Assembly: GCA_025677835.1 (NCBI GenBank)
Contig: JAIXMR010000113.1
Span: 1 to 64,000 of the forward strand
Origin: Sporodiniella umbellata
Taxonomy: Eukaryota; Mucoromycota; Mucoromycetes; Mucorales; Rhizopodaceae
Reading direction: 5' to 3'
Length of the DNA: 64,000 nucleotides
The notes under the pieces are model-generated. The model ran no database searches, was not told where the DNA came from, and saw only the letters and a program-made list of their open reading frames with translations. Made by a program: the position numbers and the translations under genes. Shown piece after piece: positions 48,379 through 58,578 of the stretch. Position 1 is the stretch's first letter. The number at the start of each line of letters is the position of its first letter.

Positions 48379-50023
48379 GTGTCTCTTGAAGAGTTGATCG
48401 AAAAAACTTCAAAGCAGGCTCAGATTGCTTTAGATTACCCTTTTACATTCAAAAAACCTATAAAAAAAGTAGCAGTCATTGGTTCCGGCTTTTGTGGTGT
48501 AAGTTTTGTTCTTTTTATAGTGAGTTAGAAGGTTAATGTACTTTTTTGGTCTTAGCTTTGTAGTGCTCAATCGCTTATAGAAGCTGGATTCGATGTGACC
48601 GTCTTTGAACTAGCTAAAACATTGGGCGGTCTTTGGAACTACACAGAAGCAGCCTCATCGAAACCGCCTATACAGCAACAATCTGTATCTTCCATACAAA
48701 CAGAAGCGGTACCTGAAAAAGGCAAACTAGAGACTTATCCGCAAGTAAAAGATATAGACCAAGCTTTGATTGAGAGACAACCTCCGACTGCATGCTATAG
48801 AGATCTGATTACTAATTCTCTAGCAAAGTATACAAATAACCCTGGTTATATTTTAGCCAGTGAAGGTGATACTTTTATACGCCATGAAGAAGTCCTCAAA
48901 TACATAAACAAGTACGCTGACCATTTTGATCTCAGACGACATATTCAGTTTAATACTCGTGTAGAAAGTGTATGCAAAAAAGGTGATGAGTGGGAGCTTG
49001 TTCTTTGTTTGTACCAAGTTGATTCAAAAGGTCTAAAAGAAACAAGATGGCGAGAAAAGTTCGATGCTGTTGTAGCAGCATCAGGTCTGTATCTAGAGCC
49101 CTTTATACCTGACATCCCTGGTCTTGCTGAATTTGATGCTCGATGGCCAGAAAAAATAAGCCATTCGAAGCAGTTTCGTTCGCCAGAAGCATTCAAAGAT
49201 AAGGTAGTGCAAAGCCACAAACAAGTGTTGTAGATGGAAAGCTCAATCGTTATTTTAGAATGTTTTGATCGTTGGCTCTAATGTTTCGGGTGTTGAAATT
49301 GTACGTTCTTTAAATGGGATATCTAGAACTATAACAATGGCATATAGGTCTTCTTGGACTAGTCAAGTGAACATAATCAATTTAATGCGAGGGTCTATTG
49401 AAAAGCATGTGGTAATAAAGTCTGAGCCTGTATCTTTTTGCGACTCAAATGGAACTATTAAGTTCAAAGATAGTACCAGCATCTCCGATATAGATCACAT
49501 CATTTTCTGTACAGGATATAGACACTCTCTGGGCTACTTGAAGCAATCAAGCACAAGTGATGAAAAGGTGCCTAAAAGTCATGTAGTACTTGATCAAAAA
49601 CGCCCTCTAAATACATACTATGGTATACTTCTAATATCCGATCCTACATTGGCTTTTTGTGGTATGGACCGTTTTCTTTCTTCTACCCCTTATTACGATT
49701 CGCAGTCTACTGCTATCGCTCGAGTTTGAGCTGGACAAGCAAAGATTCCCAATGAGTCTTGGATGATAAAACTTAAAGATGAACTGGATATAGGGATACT
49801 TCCCAATGTTTATGAAACTCAAAGACGTGTCCGGCAGCCTTATGTGACATGGTTAAACTACCAAGCAAAACATCTTTGTCTAGATTTACCAGAAATTCTT
49901 AACTATGAAAAAGGCTTTGAAGAACAGAGTGTAAATGCTAACTTAGACTGGCTTCGCATTAGTGAAGAAAGCTTTGAGCTACAAAAACAAAGAATAAAGG
50001 AAAAAACTATTGGCACTCTCTAA
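48379..50023 (+). pseudogene. flavin-containing monooxygenase copy C, disabled
   Basis: A third paralogue with the same three-exon layout, alignable from end to end. Two lesions are visible. The position of the copy B start Met is GTG here (48379-48381), with an in-frame TAA at 48364-48366 and no ATG between. The conserved Trp of ARVWKGQAK is TGA at 49727-49729. After that stop the frame remains open for a further 98 codons and still aligns to A and B (VTWLNYQAKHLCLDLPEI), so the damage is recent. The FAD (GSGFCG) and NADPH (GSNVSG) sites are both present. An upstream exon supplying a start cannot be ruled out, but the TGA alone would truncate the protein. Confidence 0.8.
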
Positions 50024-50211
50024 AAAAGAGTCGCCAGTACGTAAACCCATATGTTAGATTTGCTTTGGTATATGAACTGATAAACAAATAAATCCCTCCA
50101 TGAGTTTATGTTGTGCTCAATTTGTATTTATTAGTTTGAGGAACGAAAAAGGATTCCAAAAATTATAAAAGCAGCACTTTAGTTGTATCGACACGACTTC
50201 ATTGGCATGGT

Positions 50212-50247
<36 letters not shown>

Positions 50248-51774
50248 AAAACCTTATACATAACATTGCAAACTGCTCCGGTCACAAAAATAAACTGAAA
50301 GTGGTAAAAAAAAAAAAAAAAAAAAAAAAAACTATTTTTTAAAGCAATTCAACGCGTTTGCTGGTTAGAAAAAGTAATGAAATATTTTTTCTATAAAAGT
50401 ATACATTAGCAATTTGCAAACATTGTTTTAGTTTCCGTATTTTATACAGAAAATAAATATAATGTCTTTGAAATATTACTTTAACAAAATTTGAAGCATT
50501 TTTCTGAATTGAAACGATATCTACTCTATGTTGGTTTCATTCACTTTGAACTCACAAAAGAGTTGGATACGCTTTTGTACTTTTTGTTGATTGACTTAGG
50601 CGGACGCCCCAAACCAATAAAAATAAAGATATCCATATATATATATATGGATTCAATTTAAACTATTGGATAAAATATTAAACTAGTAACTTGGATAGGA
50701 TTAAAAAGGAATAAAGAATATCAGACTGTCATGACTGGATGGGATATCTAAATGTATAAGGAAATATCTAGAACATTTGTTTCTTTAGAGGTTTAGGAAA
50801 AATAAAGATTTTAGACTGTTTTTTCTTATTGTTTGATTATTTAAAACACGAACGTCTGCCTTATTTTGATGTACGTATTATTGAAAACCATTTCGAGTTT
50901 AAAAGATGTTAAAAGCAAACTTTTGATAAGGGTTTTTATTATAGCTGGCGGTACAACATTTTGAAAGTTTTTTTTTTCTTTTTTTTTTTTGGCACAAAGG
51001 TCAACCTTTTCCGGGTTTGGTGTAGACTAATAGCACAAACAACTATAAAAAAAATTGGATTTGGTGCCAATATTTTCTATTCAAACGCGTTTAAAGAGCT
51101 TATTTTATTATGAGCAGCTCAAAGAACCAATTACTACCCTTTTTCTACTCCATCTATTTTCAATAAGAAATGACTAAATTATGCTTTTAAACAAGCCGAA
51201 GAATTTTGAGATAAATACAGGTCGTCTTTCATGACTTGAGGGGTTTATAAAAGAAGTGGTAGCTATTGATACCAACTTTCTGGTAGAATTTTTCTACCTA
51301 ACTTGTTTTTCTAGTTCTAGTTGGTAGCATCTGATGATTTAAATCGATCGAAATACAACAATGGCTGTTCGCCAATGAGTTCTTTTAGAATCTCCAGCTG
51401 TCTTGGAGAGATACCTGTTGAATTTTGCTAAGGCAATTCTTTTAAACTGCGTTAAAGTTTCTTGATACAAATACAGCATTTGAGCTCGCCTAGCTCGATA
51501 TCAGTTGTAAATTGCTTCTAAAAGAATAAAAATTAAATTGTACATTTTTTTTTTTTTTTGTGCTATTCTCTGCAAAACTATACATTATGCACAACTACAA
51601 CTGTATTGCATTTGGATTTCAAAAGTTTTTTAGAGTCATTTTTTACTATATTTATTCACGGTTCAAACATTAAGGAAATGAGAAAAAATAAAGACATAAG
51701 ATTTGGGATAGTTTAGGGTTTAAAAAGAATCCCCTTGTTTTTCTTTTTTTTATTTTTTATTTTTTTTCTTGGTT
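50024..51774. other. AT-rich intergenic region, 1.75 kb
   Basis: Separates the broken monooxygenase from HOT. It contains a T33 run (50213-50245) and an A26 run (50306-50331), listed separately, a short (TA)n palindrome at about 50634-50650, and a T run at about 51547-51559. No gene-like frame. Confidence 0.5.
50213..50331. repeat. T33 ... A26 inverted homopolymer pair
   Basis: A run of 33 T (50213-50245) and a run of 26 A (50306-50331) flank 60 nt of mixed sequence, about 190 nt after the copy C pseudogene. The arms can pair as a hairpin. It could be two independent slippage tracts or the trace of an inserted poly(A)-bearing sequence. Confidence 0.8.
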
Positions 51775-52146
51775 TTAGTAGTTCTTCATGGCATTTTCAA
51801 AGATGGAAGCCAATTGTTCACGAGCAGGCTCGCGTGTAGGAGCTAACTTGGTTACACGGTGTTGAGGCAAAGCACCTTCGACCAATTTAGGAATATAGGA
51901 GGAGTCATAACCAATACCGCTCAAACCGTTGGGGAGTCCCAAATCTTCCAAGAAGCGAGTCAACTTTTCAGCCAAGACTTCACCTGCCATAGATTCCTTA
52001 ATATGAGCAGGGTCAGCACCGAAAGCTGCAGCGGCATCAATGTGTCGATCAGGACAAGCACTTGAGGTGAAACGGAAAACGGAAGGAGCTGTTAAAGCTA
52101 CAGAAACACCGTGGGGCTTAAAAGCGAATAAGCGTCAGTCATTCTA

Positions 52147-52178
<32 letters not shown>

Positions 52179-53502
52179 AAAGACTTACGACAATAGGATG
52201 GTCTACGTTGTAACCAGGGTGTTTATAGTTCTTGTTCAGACCACTGATGGGGTAACTCAAACCGTGGCAGAGGTGAACACCAGCATTACCGAAACCAATA
52301 CCAGCAAAAGTAGCAGCCAACAACATTTGGCTTTGAGCTTCAAGATCTTCAGGATCCTTAACAGCTCTGGGGAGATACTCGACTACCATCTTGAGGGCAT
52401 GCAAAGACCAAACATCACTGATGGGATTCGATCCTTGATAAGCAGGGCGCTCAATAGGGTCCTTAGGACGAGGCGAACGTTCGTTGTAGGGTAAGGCAGT
52501 GTATGATTCAAGAGCATGGCATAATACATCCAAACCACTAGAGCAATGTACTTCAGAAGGCATACTGCGAGTATTTAAAGGATCGACAATACCCAAATGA
52601 GGCTTGAGTGCACGGTGAGCAATACCCGTCTTGGTATGAAGGGGCTCATAATCGAAAATGGATGTACCCGTAGTTTCTGAACCGGTACCAGCGGTTGTAG
52701 GAACTATGATTTTAAACCGACTTTTTAAGATAGGGTCTCTTGGGATAATTATAATTCAAAACGAACTTACTAGCAATCAAAGGGTTCAACTTCTTTCGAA
52801 TAGGCAGACCTTTACCAATAGGAGCATTGACGAAATCTAAAAAGTCAGCTTCAGGATGAGCGCTGTAAAGACTGGCAGCCTTGGCTGTATCAATCACTGA
52901 ACCACCACCGACGGCAACAAAGGCGTCAGGGTTGTGCTGTCTAGCGAATTCAATAGCCTGCTTGAAACTAGTATCTGTGGGCTCTACACGACAGGTATCA
53001 TAAACAACATAGTTGACTTTATGTTTATCCAAAGACTCTACTACTGCCTTCAAAGGGTGCAGTTTGGCAATCTAGTCAAGGGGGGGGGACCGTGAGAAAA
53101 AATACAAGTAAAATCCAAAAAAAAAAAAAAAAAAAAAAGGATGTGTAACTTACAGTGCTATCAGTATAGACAGCCACTTTCTTGGCCTGAACGTTGTTCA
53201 AATCCATACCAACTTCACTGATTGTTTATAACAGAGAAGTTCAGTGTTGTTCTCTCTTTCTGTTTCTCTACTTACCTAGTCACACCAGGACCGAAACGGA
53301 TGTTACTAGCAGCCATTTCAAAAGCGTAATCAGTTGTTTCTACAGCACTTGCATAGTTACGTCCATATCTCAATAAACTGGAGAAAGCGCCAGCTGTAGC
53401 AGGAGTTGAATGGGCGTGTGAGTGACAAGGACAGCTACTGGCTCCTGATTGAATCACTTTTAATAAACGGGTAACGTTTGACCGAGATGCTGCTGCTGCC
53501 AT
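51775..53502 (-). CDS. ADHFE1: mitochondrial hydroxyacid-oxoacid transhydrogenase (iron-containing ADH family, ADHFE1)
   Basis: Couples oxidation of 4-hydroxybutyrate to reduction of 2-oxoglutarate, giving succinate semialdehyde and D-2-hydroxyglutarate. Starts at 53502; the Ala/Ser/Arg-rich N-terminus (MAAAASRSNVTRLLKVIQSG) looks like a mitochondrial presequence. The body follows animal ADHFE1 very closely: FGPGVTSEVGMDL, VAVGGGSVIDTAKA (nucleotide binding), APIGKGLPI, AVPTTAGTGSETTG, SGLDVLCHALESYTALPY (first metal ligands Asp and His), AGIGFGNAGVHLCHGLSYPI (His), YNVDHPIVPHG (His), and LPQHRVTKLAPTREP. It has several short introns, two with very long A/T runs next to splice sites (about 52148-52182 and 53118-53138). 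Confidence 0.96.
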
Positions 53503-53996
53503 AGTTGAAACAAAAGAAAAAAGGATGAAAAAGATGACAAAAGAGAAAAAAAAAAAAAAAGAGTGTATTTATATAGAGAGAAGGCGTACGCGTGTGGGGA
53601 GGGGAAAACAATACCCACTCTTTCCCACACTTGCATAATTTCTTATTCCACTTTTTTTTTTTTACAAGTCAGTTTTTTTTTTTTTTTTTTTTTGATAAAT
53701 GGCAAATACACGCTATTCAACAGAAATCTCTTGGTTGTTCTCTCTTTTGAGTCTATCTTGTGCTTTAAATATACATAATGTGGGGAAAGAAAATTAGCTA
53801 AACCAAAGATGTACTCTTTGTTTTTCAATTTGCGTCATTTAAACATTTGTTGCCCTTTTTTTTTCTCACTGACACTTTATGCTTAGTTTAGTAAGCCCCT
53901 TTTTGGCAACAATAAACTTTTTTGGGTTTTTTCTTCTTTAAAGGGGGTCTTTTATTATCATTATTTAGCTAGTATGAAAGAAAGAAAGAAAAAAAA

Positions 53997-54037
<41 letters not shown>

Positions 54038-54191
54038 GAGAGAAAGAAAGAAAAGGGCGTATTGGAAGATATGTGTGAATGTGCGCGTATTTTTGTGAAT
54101 ATAAGTGTAAGTGCATGGATTTAGACGTGTGTATGGTTGAGTGTGTGTGTGAATTGGTTGTAAATGTTTCTGTTCTCTATAAAACATTATT
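53503..54191. other. intergenic region with purine microsatellite
   Basis: Spacer between the ITC1 stop and the HOT start, both on the minus strand. It holds two T runs (about 53651-53662 and 53672-53693), an A run at 53990-54004, and a (GA)n tract. No gene-like frame. Confidence 0.55.
54005..54036 (+). repeat. (GA)n microsatellite
   Basis: About 15 uninterrupted GA units follow directly after an A run, in the 3' flank of ITC1. Confidence 0.9.
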
Positions 54192-57100
54192 TTATGCAAA
54201 CTTGTTTGTATAAGCAAGCCAAGAGCCAGCAGGAAATGTAGTGATTGTTTTGTTTCGAGTAGCGCGACGAGAAACCTCATTTCTACTTGTGTTGGCTTGT
54301 TCCTATAGGATGATATAAAGGTCAAAACATGTCAAAGAAAAAGAGAGTAAGCTTACTGTCGCACGCTTTTTCATGCCGGATACCAAGGGTTGGTAGAATT
54401 TTTCTATTTCTCTCTTTAATCTAAATTCACGAACACCTTTAGGATTTAACCATGAAAGAAGCCCATCCAACTATAAAGCGACTCAGTAACCAAGGTTTTT
54501 TTTTGTTTTTTTGTTTTTTTTTTTTTTTTGTTTTTTTACTTGTTCTGGCTTATCATAGATACGCCACCAGGCATGAACATGATCCGATTCACGGTTGTTT
54601 AAAAATTCGAGTTTACGCTTGATATAGTCAGTTTCAAATCCTTGAACGTTGAGCAATTCAGTGACAAAGTCGACACCTCCTCCACGTCCACAAGGTGGCT
54701 CAGCAAGGCCATCGAAAGATTCGACCCGGTCGCGTTCCTGAATCAGGATCAAGTCTGTATCACTTGGGCATTGAACAAAGAGTCGGCCGGTGCCGTTCAA
54801 GAGGGTACCGCCGATATCATCAAGATAATAGTAGCGGTTGAAAAACTTGTCGCGTCCCAAAGGCTTGATACGATGTGTGTTGTATTTGCGAAGGTCGCGT
54901 TCGACCTGTTCTTCTTTTTTGTGCAATAACCTTTCTTCGTCATCCAGTCGTTTACGCGCCTCGTTGCGTTGTTTTTGTTCTTGGCTCTTGACACGGGCTT
55001 CTTCGCGCTGAATGTTATGAAGCTTCATCCGTTTGCTTTCTCTTTCCTCACGTTCCACTTGACGGCGCTTGAGTACCTCTTGTCGGGATTCATGGCGACT
55101 CAAGTATTCCTGTTGACGCTGAGCTTTCAGTCTATGATGATTAAAAAAAGTAAGTGTCTCTTGTACAGGTAAGCTGGTTATTTACAACGCGTTATCTTCG
55201 TTATCGCTTGTGGTTGACTCGTTATCGGACTCGCTCAATTCCTCCGGTCTGTCTTTTGTAGCGTTATTTTCTTCGTTTTGTTTGTCCTCCAATTCGCGTC
55301 TTTCGGTATGGCTGATGACAGAGTTTAATACGGGGTAAGAAAAAAAAAAAGAACTTACATTCGTTTACGATCTCTACCCAATTCGATCTTTTGCTTTCGA
55401 AGCTCTGTCATTTGTTCTTGACATTCATCCATATAGGATCTAGAAAAAAAAAGTAAGTTGAAAGCAGATGAATGACAAGACGTACTTGATAACAAAAGAT
55501 TCGTTTGCTACACTAATCAAGAGTTCAAAGATGATCAGCTTTTCTTTCAGGCTTAAGCCAGCATAAGAATCCTCACGGTCTTCAAGGGTACATTGATCGA
55601 ATAAGACCAAGGTAGCCAAGATACGATCGATTTCATCCAATTTTTCTACAGGAGCAAGCTATAGGGGGGGGGGGTAAATGAATAAAGAAAATGAAAAGAG
55701 AATTGTTCTTACTTGGTTCAAGAAACCGATCAGGATATCTTCCCAACCTTCTCTTTCTTCTTCTGTATCCACCGTGCCATGATCCCAAGCATGACTCAAT
55801 GCCTCGATTTCTGGACTACCCACACCACGTTCTGGGTTAATATGACGGGGTTGGATAGCAGGACGGGAACGCCAGATGATATTCTGATCTGCTTCGGTCA
55901 GACGGCGCAAGTTTTCCTGGTGAGCCAAGACAGAGGTTGGGCAGGACACTTGATAGCCAGAGCCATAGAGTGAGATGGCAGCGGCCAGAGCGGTAGAACC
56001 GTTCCCGAGGCTTTCTTTCTTGAGCCGTTCACGTTGTTGGATGATGACGTTTAAGAGAGCCACGTTGCATTCCCGCATCAAGGTCGAAGGTGATTTGTAT
56101 TGAAGCGCGCTTTCGAAATCATCTAGGCTGAAAGGTGCTAACCGTAAGGGAGAGGCAAACACGCTGAGGAAAGACCAGATCATGAGAAAAGAGCCGTAAA
56201 CCTCTTGAGGCACGCTGGTGTCTGTGGGGGCTGGACAAAGGGTCATACCGCCGGTTGGGTTCTGTGCCTTGGTACGCGCACCCTCAGTGCCGGGTGTCAT
56301 GTCTGTGATTTTCCCAAACCCACTCGGATCACGACGGTAGACAGGCAGGTTGAGATCCTCGATAGGGTATCGAATCGCCTGTTCTACCTTGGCTTTTTCC
56401 ATGGTAGCCGCCGCTTCTTCAGCAGGTCGCTTTTTTCGGGATTTGGCAAAGGCTGCATTTCGGGCCTCGTACAGTTGTTCAGGAAGCGTGGTGTCCATTT
56501 CAAACTTTAGCGCTGTTTCCTCTTTGATATTCCAAGGCGCCCCTAAATAACCGTCGCGAAGGGTGTGTTCCTTTAGAAATTTCTTTAACAGATTTTTGGA
56601 AAAAGCAAATCTCTCTCGTCTAGCATATCAGAATGGCTCTTGTTCAGTTTCTTTTTCTCTCTCTTTATGTCTAAAGGTCTTACTTGATTTTTTCCTTGGG
56701 CAAGGTCTTGATCATGTCTTCTATACCGTGTGATTCTTCATCCAGAAGCTGTACTTTATATTCGTCCCCAAACGACTCCAATACTTTGCCGTGATATCTG
56801 CAGATCACTTGTTACCACCAAAAAAAAAAAAAACTTCACTTACGCAATATTGTCATCCCAAGTACATTGTACAGCTTCACCAGGAAAATAACGATCCGAA
56901 AGATGCTTAAAGGTATCATCCACAAGTGAATCCAAACGAAGCGTTTCTATCCACCATGATCAGTCTCACACATACCGTATTGTACACAATCACTTACGGA
57001 ACTGAATATGAAGCAAGATTTGTTTCTGAAGTTCGGGTGATAATTTGGTTTCTGTCTTTTGCACTTGGCCTTTTTCGCTTTTCAATGCTTCTACAAACGT

Positions 57101-57443
57101 CAGATTTGTTTTCCCTGTCACTTCACATTGCCAGATAGGTTTTTTGTATAATAAAGTGCGTTTCAAATACTCTCTACAGAAAAAAAAAAAAAAAAAAAAA
57201 TTTTTTTTGGGTTAAGGATAACAACAATGGTTTGGCGCGTTTCTTGTATTAAAAGAAACGCGTTTGGATTCTGTAAGGTGGGTTCAAGGTTATCTCTAAA
57301 AATACAAAAAAAAAAAAAGGATACGAATAGTCCAAAAAAATCTCGTGTGTCAAAGGTGAATACCACACCTCTTTGTCTTTTTTGTTGCTTTCTAAACTAG
57401 GAGCTGTGATAGGCGGTAGTTGTTTACGTTTTAATAAAGGCAT
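54192..57443 (-). CDS. ITC1: ISWI chromatin-remodelling subunit Itc1 (Acf1/WSTF family)
   Basis: Accessory subunit that pairs with an ISWI ATPase for nucleosome spacing and repression. Starts at 57443 with the WAC domain: MPLLKRKQLPP, EVWYSPLTHEIFLDY, EYLKRTLLYKKPIWQCEVTG, TNLTFVEALKSEK. A basic region (KSRKKRPAEEAAATMEK) precedes the DDT domain (YGSFLMIWSFLSVFASPLRL, then FSLDDFESAL). WHIM1-like helices follow, then a Lys/Arg/Glu-rich coiled coil (RQEVLKRRQVEREERESKRM), and the WHIM2/WSD block (HRIKPLGRDKFFNRYYYLDD). A last exon after an intron at about 54355-54309 ends in SWLAYTNKFA, stop 54192-54194. There is no PHD finger or bromodomain, so it is Itc1-like rather than Acf1/BAZ-like. Confidence 0.9.
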
Positions 57444-58578
57444 TTTTTTTTTTTTTAAAAAATCAAAAAAAAAAAAAAAAAAAAAAAATCAAAAAAAAAA
57501 AACTAGTGTCGTTTTGTTATGGGTTGTCTGTTGCGTTAATGTTTTTTAAAAAAGAAGATTGTTAAATTGAATTGCTCCAAAGAAATAATAAAAAAAAAAA
57601 AAACAAAAGAAAATAAAAAAAAATAAAATAAAAAAAGAAGAAAAGGAATCTTGAAAGGCAAGTGGCTTGTCATTAGGTTCAAGATGCTCCATTCGATACT
57701 TTTTAAATCTGCTTTTTTTTTTTTTTTTTTTTTTTTTTCTTATTCTTTTTATTGACTTTTTTTTTTTTTATATATGTTTCTACCTTTATAATACAAAACG
57801 AGTTTTTTCTATGCTTTCTTTTTTATATGTCTGCTGTTTTTATGTAATCTAGGCTTTTGTGAGTTTGATGAAAAGGGTCAAAGAACAGATTCTATTGTTT
57901 AAAAAAGTTGAGAAAAGGCAACAACGAAAAGAACAACGAAAAGAATAGCAGACAAAACAAAAAGGAAAATTTGACGTTTACCAGACAGAACCAAGCAAAG
58001 AGAAAGAAGGGGCGGGGGTTTGAGTGGGTGTTATCGTGGTTGTGTTACGGAGTCGTTCAAAAAAACTGAGAAATTTCGGTCTCAACCAGGAAATGTGTCA
58101 ATGGAGGGGGTTAAATGTGTATCTGAACTGTTGCTGGCTTGAAGGAAATTTTTTTTTTTTCTTTGAGAGATTTGAATCCACCTAAATTCTTGTTAGATGC
58201 AGACATACTTGAGCTCCTGTTACACGACGCTAGCCTTTAGAGGGACAAGCCAAGAAAAGCGCGTGGTTGGCAAGCGAAGGGTCTTTTTTTTTTTTTTTTT
58301 TTTCTAAAGCGCTGTAAGATGGCTTGGAAGAGGATTCTACTCCTTTCAATCAGTATTTTATTGTTTTAAAGAATGACCTTTTTTTTTTTTTTTTTTTTGC
58401 AAATATGCGGGGAAATGAAATGAGGTAGCACAGTAGCAAAAAAAAAAAAAAAAAAATCAAAAAAAAATCAAAATAAAATCTATATTTTCTTTTTTTTTCT
58501 TTTGTTTTTCTTATTTTATTATTAGAGCATACGATTTAAATTATTATTATTATTTTTGGCTCAAGACAATTGATTGAA
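57444..58578. other. divergent intergenic region, rich in homopolymers
   Basis: Between ITC1 (-) and the ArfGAP gene (+). It is dominated by long A and T runs (for example 57428-57502, 57713-57738, 58286-58303, 58379-58398, 58440-58457) mixed with unique sequence. The 61-codon frame at 57667 is a product of T-rich DNA. It presumably holds both promoters. Confidence 0.55.

Noticed and set aside
49727..49729. TGA read as Trp through an alternative genetic code
   Set aside because: Conserved Trp codons elsewhere in the window are TGG and TGA serves as a normal stop (for example the ArfGAP gene), so this is a nonsense mutation.
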